From Trichoplax adhaerens (taxonomy: Eukaryota > Placozoa > Uniplacotomia > Trichoplacea > Trichoplacidae), in the NCBI RefSeq assembly GCF_000150275.1, contig NW_002060948.1, forward strand, positions 4,317,901 to 4,381,900: a stretch of 64,000 nt of DNA, written 5' to 3'. The notes under the pieces are model-generated. The model had not been told where the DNA came from. It did no database searches and saw only the letters and a list, made by a program, of their open reading frames with translations. The position numbers and the translations under genes were made by a program. Below, piece after piece: positions 52,301 to 64,000 of this stretch (the stretch's first letter is position 1; each line of letters begins with the position of its first letter).

Positions 52301-55300
52301 ATTTTATTGACATTTAATAAGTAGATTAATTACCTGTACCGCAATGCAGCCCAATATACCCAGGGACACATGAACAGTTATAACCATTCAATTGATCGTT
52401 ACAAGTTGCGCCATTTAGACAAGGGTTAGAGTCACACTCATCGATATCTGTCCAATTATTACAATAGAAACAATAAAATTAACAAATATACTATAATAAA
52501 GCTGAAGACGTGCTTACATAATGGCTAACTTAAAGTTTTAATTGTCTATTATTTGGTATAAATCCAATATGCTTTGACTCTATGAATTGAAGATAGCACT
52601 TACTTTGTTGGCAGTTCTTGCCAGTATATCCAGTAATACATGTACATTGATAATTAAAAGGGCCTGTAGAAATACACGTTGAGCCGTTTTGACAAGGATT
52701 GGCTTTTCGACATTGATCAGTATCTGATACGGCGATAATTTAGGGAGATATTAACAAATTTCATTGATGCATTAGGTTAACAGAGCTTTAACAAGAAATT
52801 TTAAAAATACAGACAGTCAAGGAAGTGCAGCATAGTCAAAGATTATCACTAAGGTATCTTGATATTAAGATGAAAAATAATATTTCCACAATAATACCAT
52901 TATCACAATGGATTCCTGTCCAGTTTGCGGGACAATTACAGTTATATCCATTTATTTTATCTACACATGTAGCATTCTCATGTCGGCAAGGATTTGAAAC
53001 ACATTCATTAATATCTATATCAAATAAGCATGAAAAATGATCACTATTTTAAAGGCACAGTTCTCTAATGTAATTAATTTATAAAATTTTGTGATCAGAA
53101 GACCTATCAATTACTATAAATAAATGAAACTATCGATTATAAGTAGGCAGAAAACTAACATAGTTTTCAGTATCTTAAGATAATCTAAATGGAGCACATT
53201 TATGTCTGGTAATTGATACATCTAGTTAGAACTAAAATCGCCAAATAGATCTATGATGACGTTAGAACTTCTGTCTTAATGTGATAGCTACTACATATTA
53301 ATTATTCTTATTCTACCAATTTTTTTAATTTAACCCAACATTATTGATAGTATTATAAAATTATATAAAATACTTAATATAACTATAGTGTAGTTCTTAT
53401 CTTAAACTCAGACAATTGCATAACAACTGGCAGTAATTGGAAAGTCTAGCTGGCAGAAAGGTAAAATCGGCAAATTTTATCAAATATTTTCACTCTTTAA
53501 CTATTTATTGATAATTACATATTGTAGTGAATAGGCTTTTATAGGCATAGCGGATTGTTCTACTCTCTAATGCTACCATAATTTATGTAACTACTGTAAT
53601 TAGCTGAAATCACTACTCTTACGAGAGGAAAAAGTTAATTTAAATAAAATATGTTCTACATAATCTAACGAAAAGTATTAAATTTGAAATCTTTGGTCCG
53701 CATTCATTTATACTATTGCCATATCTATCAGACAGACAAATTACACTTACTCGATTCGCAATGAATGCCACTATACCCAGGTTGGCATGAACAGGTATAT
53801 CGTAAAGGGAAATTATTGCATGTTGCATTATTCTGGCAAGGATTGGAGTTGCATTCATTAACATCTGCGTATTAGAGTAGAAATTGTTATGACAATTTCG
53901 CAGAAAATCAGAATGAAATGGTAATATTACTTAAGAGTAAATACGAATAACCTTCTTCTCAAGATATTTTAACAAGTTATAATAGCAAAATTCTGTGTAC
54001 ATTGCATGCTTTACCTTGTTCACAATTTATTCCTGTGTATTCTACTGGACAATTGCAATAGTAAGTATAGGCTCCAGTTACTGTGCAAACACCACCATTT
54101 TTACAAGGTGAAGTAAGTCGACATTGATTCGCATCTAAATTTTATTTTGGATTATGATTAGTAATGGATAAACCAAAATTAAATGCCTTCATAATTCTTA
54201 GCCATTGCTTGGCTGTTTTCAAAGCTCAGCCAATTTTTTCATAAGATACCTGTTTCGCAAAGAGTTCCTGTCCAATCGAGAGGGCACTTACATAAATATC
54301 CATCAACTTGATCTATGCAAGTTGCATACGGATGTTGACAAGGATTGGAAGTGCATTCATTAATATCTAATCACAAATAAATTAATTGCATTAGGTTGTA
54401 ATGTAATTACTATTTTATGACTACATTTAATCTGGAGTATTAGAGTTTTTCAGTTTAAAACATAAAAACATGGTGAATTCATATTTCAGCAAAATTGTAC
54501 TTGTCTGGCAAGCAGAACCCGTAAAACCATTTTTACAAGAACAAGTATACGAATTAAGTCCGTCTTTACAAGTTCCACCATTGGAACACGGAGTTCCAAC
54601 GCAGTCATTGATATCTATAACAAAAGTAAACATAACCATAAGGTAAGAAGTATATTATTAACGCAAACTTTAAAAGTAGTAGCCAGATTTTATCGTTATC
54701 TTATGGTTATGTGAAATGTGAGCGATGGTTTGTATTCCTTTCATTTATCCAGCACTGCCAGTCAGAAATAAGAAGTTTATATCATAACTCACTTTGACTA
54801 CAATTTTGACCAGTATATCCTGTAGCACAAGTACAATTATAGGAAGCGAGGCCAAGATATTTACAGGTAGCGCCATTTTGACATGGCGAATATGCGCGGC
54901 AATAATCGCCATCTGTTAAAATAAGGAAAATATGTATTCATCTATTTTTTGATGGCAAGATATTGTATCTACTTGCATCAGTTTACAGTAAATTGAATAT
55001 ACCAGATATTTTTTTATATACAGTTACGTTAGCTTTACTAATAAAATCAAATTATGGCACTTAGAGTTTATTGTAGCATGCTGAGTTTTAAAATTTTAAA
55101 GTATTTCTAGAATCACAGATCTTACCAACTTCACAACGTGCACCAGTCCATTGTGCAGGACAGGCACAAGTGTAGCTATTTACTCCATCATGGCAAGTGG
55201 AATAAGGGTGGACACAAGGATTCGATGCGCATTCGTTTATATCTGCAACAGAAATATTAAAATGATGATTATGTTCAGTATTATAGGATAACACGATTTC

Positions 55301-58300
55301 CTGCAATCATGATTCGATAATCAAGTCAGCGAGCGAAAGTGACTGGTTAGAAAACAGAAAAACAATCTTACTTGTTTGACATGTACTACCAGTGAAGCCA
55401 GTCGATGTACAATTGCACGTGTAACTGTTAGATCCAAGAATACACTGCCCGCTATTAAGGCATGGAGTTGATGAGCAAACGGTAACCTCTGAGAAATTAA
55501 TAAAATTTACCTTTAAGAAAATCTTTATCTATATTTCATGTTATCTATCAGTTTATCTGTCACCTAATTCAATACAGATCCGCTACATACTTTCTGTAAA
55601 GACGATGAACTACATGTTATTAATTAACAAAATTTACCATTAAGAAAATCTACCCCTACAGTATATTTTACGTTATGTATATGTTTCATCTGTTATTGAA
55701 TTGAATACTGATCGACTAAATAACTGCCATAAAGAGAACAAACTACAAGTTAGATCTAAAGGTTTAATGAAATACTCGCTACTTACGGTCTTGACAATTT
55801 ATTCCTGTGAATCCAGCTGGACAATTGCAGTTGTATGTTAAATCTCCAGTCGATATACATGTCCCACCATTTACGCATGGCGAATCTTTAACGCAAACAT
55901 CTTTAACTTTTATAAACCAACAGTATATAAAAACTTATTACTTACTAATTCTTTAAAACATAATGGCTTCCTTTGCTCATAAAATAAAATTTATATCAAG
56001 GAAATTCTCACGTTTTTCGCATCGGGTGCCAGTCCAGTCGCTAGGGCAACTGCATGTGTAGGAATTAACATGATTATGACATGTCGCGTATACATGCTGG
56101 CATGGATTAGATGCACATTCATCAACATCTGAAATTGCATTCATGAAATTTGTTACAATGATACATCATTACATTCCAGCAATTGTATTTACTTGGATTA
56201 TAATTTTACTTAATAACGACGAATTTTGACCAATGGTTTATGTATCTCCCAATCAAAAACGGTACTAAAATCTCTGCAATGCGTAGTTTTACAACAGCAG
56301 ACCCTGTAGACTTAGTTGTATGATCTATAATATTTGCATCATTTAACTGAGTTATACCATGACTTATCATAGACCAATAAAAGGCTAGATTGCAACTATC
56401 GAGGTTCATAGCTATTTGAAAATCAAATTTTAACCCATAAATTTACAGTATTCGATATTATCAGCTTGTAATTCCACTATGAACTGTAGTAGAACTATAC
56501 AATTTGTAAAGATGCTATAAAATACCGGGTGTGATCTAAAAATTTAACAATTTTTTTAGAAAATGCCTAAAGCAAACTAAAAATTGCAAATGATTTAATT
56601 TACTACCCTATCACTTACTCTGTTGCGTGCTTACACAATAGCAATCTCAATCAATTTAGTTCGGTATCATATTTATCTATAGCCTAATTATTATGAATCA
56701 CGTTATGTATTTTTAACTAACGTAGTTGTTATTTAAGAAAACATTGAATGTAGCTCTTGATTAGAACGTGCATCGTATTGTAAGAGGGTATAATTATCGC
56801 AATTTACCATCTTGGCAATTTCTGCCACTGTACCCAGAAGGGCAAACGCAAGTATAATTGAGAGGAGATGGCACGCATGTACCTCCATTGGTGCACAAAG
56901 TAAATACACGACAAGCATTGATATCTAGAAAATAATAAATGTTTATAAATATAACTTAAGTGCTTTATCAGTACCTTAGTATTTCAATACAGACTTCTTG
57001 ATTTGTAAATTAGATCAAGCAATTTATATAGCATTAGCTATTTATTTTCTATTAAGTGATTAATGTTACTTCCTAGTTGTTACTGTAGGATACTGTATAC
57101 TTTAGGATAATAAGGCTCGGAGAATATTAATCTCATAGTAACTTACCAACTTGACACTGGGCTCCTGAATAGTATGTTGTACAAGAGCAAGTATAACTAT
57201 TAATTCCATCGGTACAGTTACCGTTGTTTTGGCAAGGATTAGATGCACATTCATCAATATCTAATAAATTCCATTAAGTAACGTAAATTACATAAAATTT
57301 GAGAAATTAGAACTAAAGTGAAATACTCGTGTAAATAAGATAGATAATAACATTACTGACAGACTTTAATCATTAAATTATTTTTATTACTTGTCTCGCA
57401 GTGTAAACCAGTAAAACCACCAACACAAGAACAATTATAGCGAAATGGCATATTAACGCATGTTGCACCGTTCACGCAAGGGTTAGAATTACACTCATCA
57501 AAATCTGCAAAATATGCGTTCGATAACTGAATCATGAGTCTAAACAAGCCAAGTTGATAACAACTGACTATGTGCTTCTTACCTTGTGAACAATTTTGGC
57601 CTGTGTAGCCTGTAGGACACAAGCAACTATACGTATAGATGCCAGTGTAAGTGCAGACGCCGCCATTAACACATGGAGAGCTAACTCGACATAGATTACC
57701 ATCTAAGTGAAATTATAGAATATTACGAATAAAGCTCTTTAGAAATCAATTATATTAGTTAAAGATATCAGAGTAACAGAATAATCGGACATTAATACTT
57801 TTCGTACCATTTTCACAGCTGGTTCCAGTCCATTCTGCGGGACAATTGCAAGTATATGAATTTATTCCATCAACGCACGTAGAAGATTGCTGACATGGAT
57901 TAGATGCGCACTCGTCGATATCTATTCGTATATCAATTTAATGCCATTTTAGCAAAATCAAACTCAATGCATGCCGAATAAGTAAGGCAATAATCGTAAC
58001 AGCTGAAATATCCCACGCGTGTAGATTACTTAAGGATAAATATTATAAGTATCTTTGCTTTGTTAACGAAGAATATTCAATTTCAGATAATCGGATTTTG
58101 CTTACTTATTTCACAATTTGTACCATTAAATCCAGTAGCACATACACATGAATATGCATTAGGGCCGGTGTTATTACACGTGGCACCATTCAAACAGGGC
58201 GAACTCCGGCACGTATTTAAATCTATAAAAATGGCATTACTTTTAGAATGTAGCTGATATTAATTGTCTTTGTGCAGCAACTTTTGTCGATAATAAGAAA

Positions 58301-61300
58301 AAGTATCATTCCTAAAATCTAAAAATAAACTTTATATATGATCTTAAGGAAAGCAGTAATCTTAAAATTACACTGTAGTATTGTAGTTATATAAAATTAT
58401 TAATAGATGAAGAACTCCATGTAAGAAGGCACTTTCAAGTCCCGGATGTAGATAGCTTGTTCTTATCGTACCTGTATTACAGTCTATCCCAGTCCAAGTA
58501 CTTTCACAATCTACACTAACATTTATTCTAAATTGCGATTTATCGGAAATTGGCCTTGTCCCTATCATAGTAGCTGTTTCAGAAGCTCCTGGTACAGTAT
58601 TAAAGCGTTGGGTAAATCGATCAATAAGACTGTCTGTACTACCTACGTAGTTTTTGTCCATTGCAGTCAAATGAACATTGACAAAACCCTGACATTCAAG
58701 AACAAGAAACAGATATCAGATAAATACTACTATATTAATTCAAAGATCATATTTCAACTTTAGAATGTAATTTCTTTATATTTACTCTATATTTTTCATT
58801 GATGGATCCACGGTACGGATTGGTAATATTGTCAGCAGTTAGAGCTTGACCAACTGTAAATTGTATCGAAGATGATGCATTCCAAACATTCGTAGTTAGT
58901 GAACCGTAGGTGCAAGGGCTGCTTACAGTTAAATTATTGCCACATAAAGTGAAATAATATCCACAAGAACCACCATTGCAGAGTGTAGTATTCCAGTGAC
59001 TTTGATTATTATTTATATAGCTTTGAAATTCGTAACTGATGTAGGCATGCACATCAGCTTCTACATAACACTATAAAGTGAAGATGTAAAGTTACATATT
59101 TCAAAAGGCATGCATTTCCTCAAAAATATAAATATTAAAAACAAAAGGCCTACGGATAAAATTAGAATTACGAACAATTTCCACTATGTCAATTAGACTT
59201 AAAAGTATACATTTGATATGATAAATATTAATCATTGCACTACTTTAGTTATCATAAACTGATCAAGGTAAATTAAAGAGGCTAATTGAAAAAATGATAT
59301 TGACCATGATCCTTCAAACATCGATCTAAGCCTAAAAACACCTTTTTATCCTTAGCTGAATATTATTTCAAATACAAAGGTAAAATGATTTGTATCTTAG
59401 ACGGAATCATGAAACGTAACCTAAATCTAAAAATCGAATTTACTATCTAATTGCAATAAAATTTAAATCGAAAGAAAACGTTAGTGGATAGTAATTGCTT
59501 TTATTACAATTCATTTTGATTCTAATGTTAACGAAAGATAAGAACTACCTATTAACAGGAAGACTTCACTTCATATACAACTGGCAAATATCATCAGCCA
59601 TCTTACAAGTTACTATAACTTCCTAAGCAATACAGTAGGAGCTTCTGCTAACACCGTAGTGATTTATATTATCGTCTATTTCCAAATGCAGCATAGATAA
59701 CAACTGACTACATTATTCAGATACTTTCAGTCTACATAACTATTAAAATCATCATGAAAGCTAAGATATCTCTACTAATATAGGATCTCTTATATTAACG
59801 TCAACAGCTGTTAAAGCTAGTTAATCTCACTAACGTTATGCTAATTGTTATCGAAAAAATTATTCGGCCAGCACGAAAACTCTGATTAATTAAATTGGAA
59901 TATCGCATTTGTCTATGATGATAAATTAATATCACTAGCATCGCTAATAACTAACGTAACATTTAATCTTGTCGTCTAAAAAAGTGTACTTAGAAACGTA
60001 ATAGCTTCAAATTATCGACTGCAAAGCATTAATGACCAACATTTTAGACTATAGGATTCACAAAATGCGAGTAATAACATCGAAGATTGGCTTATTGCAT
60101 TTAAAAAGACTTTTGCTTATTAGAAATTTAGCATTCTGTTACAATCACAAGAGCACGAAATTGATGGATTCATTTTCTGAAGCACTTATTAATTTAAGCC
60201 TTACTGTTTTAGCTATTATTTCTAGGCAATTCTAATAATTAATTATAAGCACCTAATACTAAATCTATAACTTTATAATCATTTTTAGGTCATCTCCTGA
60301 CTGGAATGCTGATGGAGAAATTAGTATTCGGCAATCCAATGTTTAGAATCCTTACAATCATCTACTAAATTGTAAAAATCAAAACATCTGTTCACTGCTG
60401 AACTGCACAGCCGATAATTATAATTAAAGATTAACTTCCAGGACTCTTTCTAGCTACGTCTATAGTACATAATTTAAGAATTAACTTGATAAATAGTTAG
60501 GATATATCAGTGAGATTAAAGCATTTGTATTAAACTAAAGTTAAATTGCTTAAAGCAATTATCTTACTTATCTTAAAATTACATATCAATAGAAAAATTA
60601 ACTTTTATAGATAATTCGGGGTTAAATTAAAATGCTCAGAAAGGGTAAGTTATCCGCTCGGGACTTATATCTAACTGTAGTTGTTATTCAGAGACATTAT
60701 AGCTGTCGGAATATAATTTATTATTCATAGACCCTCGGATCTTGCCCAATCATAGTCAATTATAACATAATTAATAGTCAAGCAATGCATGAACTGTTAT
60801 TTTTCTAGCTAATAAATTAATCAATGGCGTTTTTATCAGTTTCTTTCTTCATATTCATCAACAATTGAGAACCGACCCGTGCATCTATCAAATATTAAAT
60901 ACTCAATGACATAACTGATTTTAAGAACTACATTAAAATTTACAGTAATATCCAGGTGGTCAATAAGTTTATAGCCACGATAATACTAGCTTACAAATTC
61001 ATTTTATCTTAGATTAAGGTAATCTGTATTACTAATTTCCTGTAATGGGCTATATTTAAGCTTGCTTGAGAAAAACATGTAGAAATTACTACATGTAAAA
61101 AGTATACGATAATGAGAGAAATTCTTATCACTTTGTTGGTAATCTATGTAGTAGCTACAATCATGAACAGTTTCTAGTAGAATTATACGTAAATTTTCAG
61201 GAAAGCTTTTGGAGATCGAATGTGTGATTCATGATTTTAATAGATTATTAAGGATTAGAAGATGCGATTTAAACGAAGAAAAGAAGATAGTAGGAACCTA

Positions 61301-61399
61301 ACTGTAATAGTTTAAATTGAAACTGAACTTTATTCTATGACTTACCAAAGTTGCGATAGTTAAGAATAAGTAAAGGGCGACAAACAAAATTTTCCTCAT
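40137..61399 (-). CDS. Gene C: largest paralogue, MNNL-EGF-DOS-EGF-FN3 transmembrane protein (45 exons)
   Basis: This third paralogue has about 2794 codons with no internal stop seen. In order it encodes a signal peptide, an MNNL-like domain, 24 single-EGF exons, three exons forming a DOS-like pair of atypical EGFs, five more single-EGF exons, one 2.24-kb exon with 19 complete EGFs plus a fragment, one FN3-like domain, a transmembrane helix and a long acidic cytoplasmic tail. The start is ATG at 61397-61399 (exon 61346-61399); the stop is at 40137. All 45 exons agree in phase and the total divides by three. It is the only one of the three with an intact reading frame and the only one with a DOS-like module, so it may be closest to the ancestral Notch-ligand state. 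Function unknown. Confidence 0.8.
43474..43600 (-). other. Gene C transmembrane exon
   Basis: A 127-bp exon (phase 1 to 2) encodes [12 protein letters not shown], a hydrophobic helix including [17 protein letters not shown] and the stop-transfer YRRRR, followed by a GTAAGT donor. It matches the A and B transmembrane exons in position, phase and basic end. Confidence 0.8.
43741..44031 (-). other. Gene C FN3-like domain exon
   Basis: A 291-bp exon (phase 1-1) contains [22 protein letters not shown] and [10 protein letters not shown]: the Trp and Tyr positions of a fibronectin III-like fold in the same order as in A and B. The acceptor chosen (taatag|AACAAATT) is the one that gives an open frame in phase 1. 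Confidence 0.6.
44179..46422 (-). other. Gene C large exon: 19 EGFs plus a partial EGF
   Basis: A single 2244-bp exon (phase 1-1) encodes 19 complete calcium-binding-type EGFs and a twentieth cut off at YTCQP by the donor (gtgcgt). Repeats begin NINEC, NVNEC or DIDEC, and most contain C-x-D-L-V/I-N-x-Y-x-C-x-C and G-Y/F-T-G. Unlike the large exon of gene B, the repeats here are well diverged from each other and show no pairwise alternation. The lack of introns contrasts with the one-EGF exons upstream. Confidence 0.88.
46841..48511 (-). other. Gene C EGF block 2: five single-EGF exons
   Basis: Exons 48395-48511, 48166-48279, 47305-47421, 47080-47193 and 46841-46957, all phase 1-1, link the DOS-like module to the large EGF exon. 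They begin DNNRC, DIDEC, DHNRC, DVNEC and DINRC. The intron between 47422 and 48165 is about 740 bp and shows no further EGF. Confidence 0.82.
48981..49375 (-). other. Gene C DOS-like module: two atypical EGFs on three exons
   Basis: Exons 49312-49375 (phase 1-2), 49133-49194 (2-1) and 48981-49052 (1-1) read AICRTGC...[22 protein letters not shown] and KDGCTGNGYC...[14 protein letters not shown]. This matches the paired atypical EGFs that follow the DSL domain in Jagged and Delta (C-x-x-G-C-x-x-x-x-x-x-C-x-x-P-G-x-C-x-C-x-x-G-W-x-G-x-x-C-x-x-C, then GC-x-x-G-x-C), known as the DOS motif. Its intron phases break the uniform phase 1-1 pattern of the other EGF exons. It sits deep in the array rather than next to the MNNL-like domain. 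Confidence 0.7.
50445..50815 (-). repeat. Intronic tandem duplication in gene C (about 185 bp x 2)
   Basis: TTAGAGTAACNG...GTTAA-TTAACTTT-GC-TCT-GAAATTAATCA occurs near 50447 and again near 50632, followed in both by ACTAT-TTA and TGGTGGA-AG. It lies within the intron between EGF exons 50923-51042 and 50320-50433. Confidence 0.5.
55490..55750 (-). repeat. Intronic tandem duplication in gene C (about 130 bp x 2)
   Basis: AATTAA-AAAATTTACC-TTAAGAAAATCT occurs near 55497 and again near 55620, each followed by TTATCTGT/TCATCTGT and TAC-GATC-GCTA. It lies in the intron between EGF exons 55787-55900 and 55372-55488. Confidence 0.45.
58472..59070 (-). other. Gene C exons 2-3: MNNL-like domain, closest to the canonical pattern
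   Basis: Exon 2 (58786-59070, 285 bp) contains [11 protein letters not shown] and [14 protein letters not shown], which follow the MNNL pattern C-x-x-F-F-R-V-C-L and G-P-C-T-F-G-x-x-S-T-P of Delta/Jagged very well. Exon 3 (58472-58688, 217 bp) has [10 protein letters not shown], comparable to the D-L-I-x-R segment of those ligands, and ends [12 protein letters not shown], the first two DSL-type cysteines. The next exon is already an EGF. Confidence 0.76.
59071..61345. other. Gene C intron 1
   Basis: A 2.3-kb intron between the signal-peptide exon and the MNNL-like exon. No further exon, repeat or RNA gene was recognised. Long first introns also separate these exons in gene A (3.6 kb) and B (0.95 kb). 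Confidence 0.6.
61346..61399 (-). other. Gene C exon 1: signal peptide
   Basis: A 54-bp exon encodes 18 residues: MRKILF followed by a hydrophobic core ending LTIATL, then a GTAAGT donor in phase 0. It is separated from exon 2 by a 2.3-kb intron in which no coding signal was seen. The layout is the same as in genes A and B. Confidence 0.78.
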
Positions 61400-64000
61400 A
61401 TTTCGTCTTATTAAAGCTCGTCAGTGCAGCTACGAAACGATATTTAGCAACTATAATCGTTGTTCGTCTTCTTTAATGTAAAGTGATTCGGATGAACCTA
61501 AATTTAACCAATTGTTGATTTTACAGCAATTAGTTTCTAATCGTTTTTCCTCGGAATTTGTTATTAAAGAATAAACCACACCTATAATCACCTATTAAAA
61601 ATTGATTAAAATTAAAATTAAAATTTAAGAGTTAATAACGTATCATAATAAAGCCCAAAGTGGACGCATTGCAATCTAATTTTACTGCACCTAGTGGCGA
61701 GCAAATTATTCAGATCTTTATGAAATCAACAGGTGAAGCTCATATGTTTACTAATTAAAAAAATCAACGGTAAAGAAACAGCTGCTATTTTATATGATAG
61801 TTTGCGATAAATGTTATTCATTCCATCCTTTATTCCAATTCTAGATGTTATTTATTGTTTAGAAGATTTAAATAGGCTAATATCTAATATTTTCAAGTAA
61901 GCACATATCCGCAGATTCTTATGTTACATTATCGGTACAATAATGAACACAACAGCTTACACATAATTCGGTTGTAGTTTTATAGTTTTATCTACCTCTT
62001 ACATTTGTGATTTCGTGGATTTTCAAATCAAATTTGTCGTACTTACTAGATTAATAAGGTAGACATGGCTATCATGTTATCTTAAACGGAATTTTATCGC
62101 CGGATAACTTCCAGATTGATGTTTAGTTAAAAACTGAGAACAACAAAAATAAAGTGGTAGTGCATGGAACGATCATAGAAACAGTACATTATAAAATCAG
62201 GTAACGCTAACGGCGACCTTACTAATAGTAATGATTGGTTGGATATTATAAAATAGAATAAAGGAAAATTATGTGTATTATTAATGATATAATTCACGAT
62301 TATCAGTCTCTATCAATCAACGAGACTTAACTAGTAGTATCAAATGTCATTCAGGTTTGCTAATTGTTTTTAATGAACATAATAACCATTATGACTACTA
62401 TCTGCATAGTTAATTTTTTATGGAAATCGATTCTAAAGTCGTACTATATTGGAACAATCTACAAATTATAGTTGCTATAAACGATGGCTTCAATGGTACC
62501 AGACTTTACAGCTCAAAAATCTAAGACAACATTCCCTTTAACGACATAGAGTCATAAAACAAACAGCTTATAAAGTGGTTTTTAGTGAAAGTTTATAGAA
62601 TGTACAGAGACATTCATTAAACAACAATGTTAGATTTAATCTGTTATGGCTATAAGGTGATCATGTTTTAAATACATATCTCGAATATAATCGTAATTAT
62701 GCTAACTAAAATAATACCGAGAATGAGCTATATCTATTTCGTGAGATAACTTAGGTTAAAACTGCAGTTTAATTAACTGCATTATTTTTTATCAAATATT
62801 TGGAAATGATAAGGAGCTAAGTTAATTATTAAATATTATGCATTATTCATTTTGTCTACCAGAGAAGAAATAATCAAACATATCACTGATCACCGGAAAG
62901 TACTCACTTGGATAGGTTTCAGCATGATATCAAAATCACCTTGATCCCTAATTATATAATTATGAATCAATTAATCATAGTCAACATAAAATAAAACATA
63001 AAATCAATGAACAAGTAATGATCATCTGATTAACTATAATTACACTATAAACTAGCCATTAATTCGTAATCAACAGTTACTAGAAAGAGTGCACCTTAAT
63101 GAAGCACTTTGTACTGTGCACAAACTTTTGTTATTACATCAAGTGTGACAGAATTAAAATATAACAATAATTAGCATACGTATAAGTGAGGTGTGTCATA
63201 AACAATAGCCTTACCTACGGGTGTGCCCAAAGTTTAGTGAATAGACAAAATATAGTTACGTTATCACGACATAACATATTTTATTATTACGCCTATGAAG
63301 CTATAGTATTGTACCTACTTCATGGGTAAACTCAACTTCTAGTTAACTTAAAAACTTTTATCCAATACCGCTTCATATAGTTTAGGTAGGCACGCCTACT
63401 ATGAATAATAATGTTGCTAAATTGCTTCCCAAGGTAGTCTTATAATGCCGTAATTTATTAGTGCTATACTGCTACTACAAGCACAACTATATATATTATA
63501 GTATAGTTATTAGTATTTCAGAATAAAGTATCAGTGATAGGCATGTCGCTCATATTCTCATTACTAATTTTGAATCTAAATGCGATAGTATTTAATTTTC
63601 ATTGTCTGAAGCAGTATACTAAAAATGTAATTCTTCTTTTGACTTTATAATTCCGATAATGATTTAATTATACTTATAGGAATCTAAAATTATCAGCTTT
63701 CGTTTACATTTTTCAAAAATAATGAAATAATTGATTTTAATACCGCACAACTAGCTACTACAGTTATAGCTCCGTCTTTAATTAAGGTGAGATCATTTTT
63801 ACGCAATAAATCATTTTTACCATCAGCCAAGTTGAAAATGAAGTATATTCTACTCTACTGACGGTGAATTTCGTGTTAGCAGTTTACTATAATGCTCATA
63901 TTGTAAACAAATACTATCCTAATCCACTATACTAAAAGAATAAGAAGAAACTTTAGACAGTTTAGAAGAAATGCGTTTATATGCAAGTACCTAGATATCG
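61400..64000. other. Upstream region of gene C
   Basis: About 2.6 kb of AT-rich sequence with no open reading frame above 60 codons and no recognisable exon. It should contain the gene C promoter, which I cannot pinpoint. Confidence 0.5.

Larger units (their letters stand above)
49508..58222 (-). other. Gene C EGF block 1: 24 single-EGF exons
   Basis: Exons, all phase 1-1 and 114-120 bp: 58106-58222, 57808-57921, 57583-57702, 57391-57504, 57147-57260, 56808-56924, 56012-56128, 55787-55900, 55372-55488, 55126-55242, 54793-54912, 54501-54614, 54250-54366, 54015-54134, 53751-53864, 52898-53014, 52604-52723, 52334-52447, 51368-51484, 50923-51042, 50320-50433, 50114-50233, 49819-49935, 49508-49621. 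Calcium-binding-type (D-I-N/D-E-C) and CR-type (D-x-N-x-C-R) EGFs alternate irregularly, as in gene A. Several carry EW/QW/DW-T-G before the last cysteine. Confidence 0.83.

Noticed and set aside
6374-61399. Annotation as Notch receptor genes
   Set aside because: There are no Lin12/Notch repeats, no heterodimerisation domain, and no ankyrin repeats in the tails. FN3-like domains precede the membrane, and the N-terminus is MNNL-like, as in ligands.

Overview
The window is AT-rich animal DNA (roughly two-thirds A+T by eye). Dozens of short exons are bounded by GT/GC...AG introns, and nearly all of them lie on the minus strand. The dominant content is one tandem cluster of three paralogous genes, here called A (6374-23576), B (26395-35848) and C (40137-61399), all transcribed right to left. 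I assembled each by hand from splice sites and reading phase. All three close without a phase conflict: A has 45 exons and about 1911 codons, B has 15 exons and about 1504 codons, and C has 45 exons and about 2794 codons. Short introns, low GC and single-EGF exons suit an early-branching metazoan such as a placozoan or sponge, but the taxon is an inference.

Each gene encodes a large type I membrane protein with the same plan. It starts with a signal peptide on its own first exon (phase 0). Next come two exons for an N-terminal domain like the MNNL domain of Delta/Jagged Notch ligands. The second of these is exactly 217 bp in all three genes and ends with only the first two cysteines of a DSL-like motif. 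EGF repeats follow: 34 in A, about 22 in B, and about 43 plus a two-EGF DOS-like module in C. Then come one or two fibronectin-III-like domains, a transmembrane helix ending in a basic stop-transfer sequence, and a multi-exon cytoplasmic tail. The A and B tails carry repeated Tyr-x-x-Leu/Val-type motifs, roughly one per exon. The tail of C is longer, acidic and Ser/Asp-rich. A and B end in a 132-bp last exon with a shared HLQS motif.

The genes have diverged by exon amplification. A has a tandem run of about 185-bp exon-intron units. B has a 2.36-kb exon of near-identical EGF pairs. C has a 2.24-kb exon with 19 complete EGFs. B also has an alternative 3' end that would replace the transmembrane and signalling exons with a short hydrophobic tail. 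A and B each carry one in-frame stop in an otherwise intact EGF array.

Layout: 1-6373 non-coding, with a repeat, a solo LTR and a dead EGF fragment; 6374-23576 gene A; 23577-26394 spacer with a possible unidentified coding relic; 26395-35848 gene B; 35849-40136 empty spacer; 40137-61399 gene C; 61400-64000 upstream DNA. Three copies of a 550-562-bp element with TG...CA ends and perfect 5-bp target-site duplications look like solo LTRs. No tRNA, rRNA, CRISPR or prokaryotic signal was seen.
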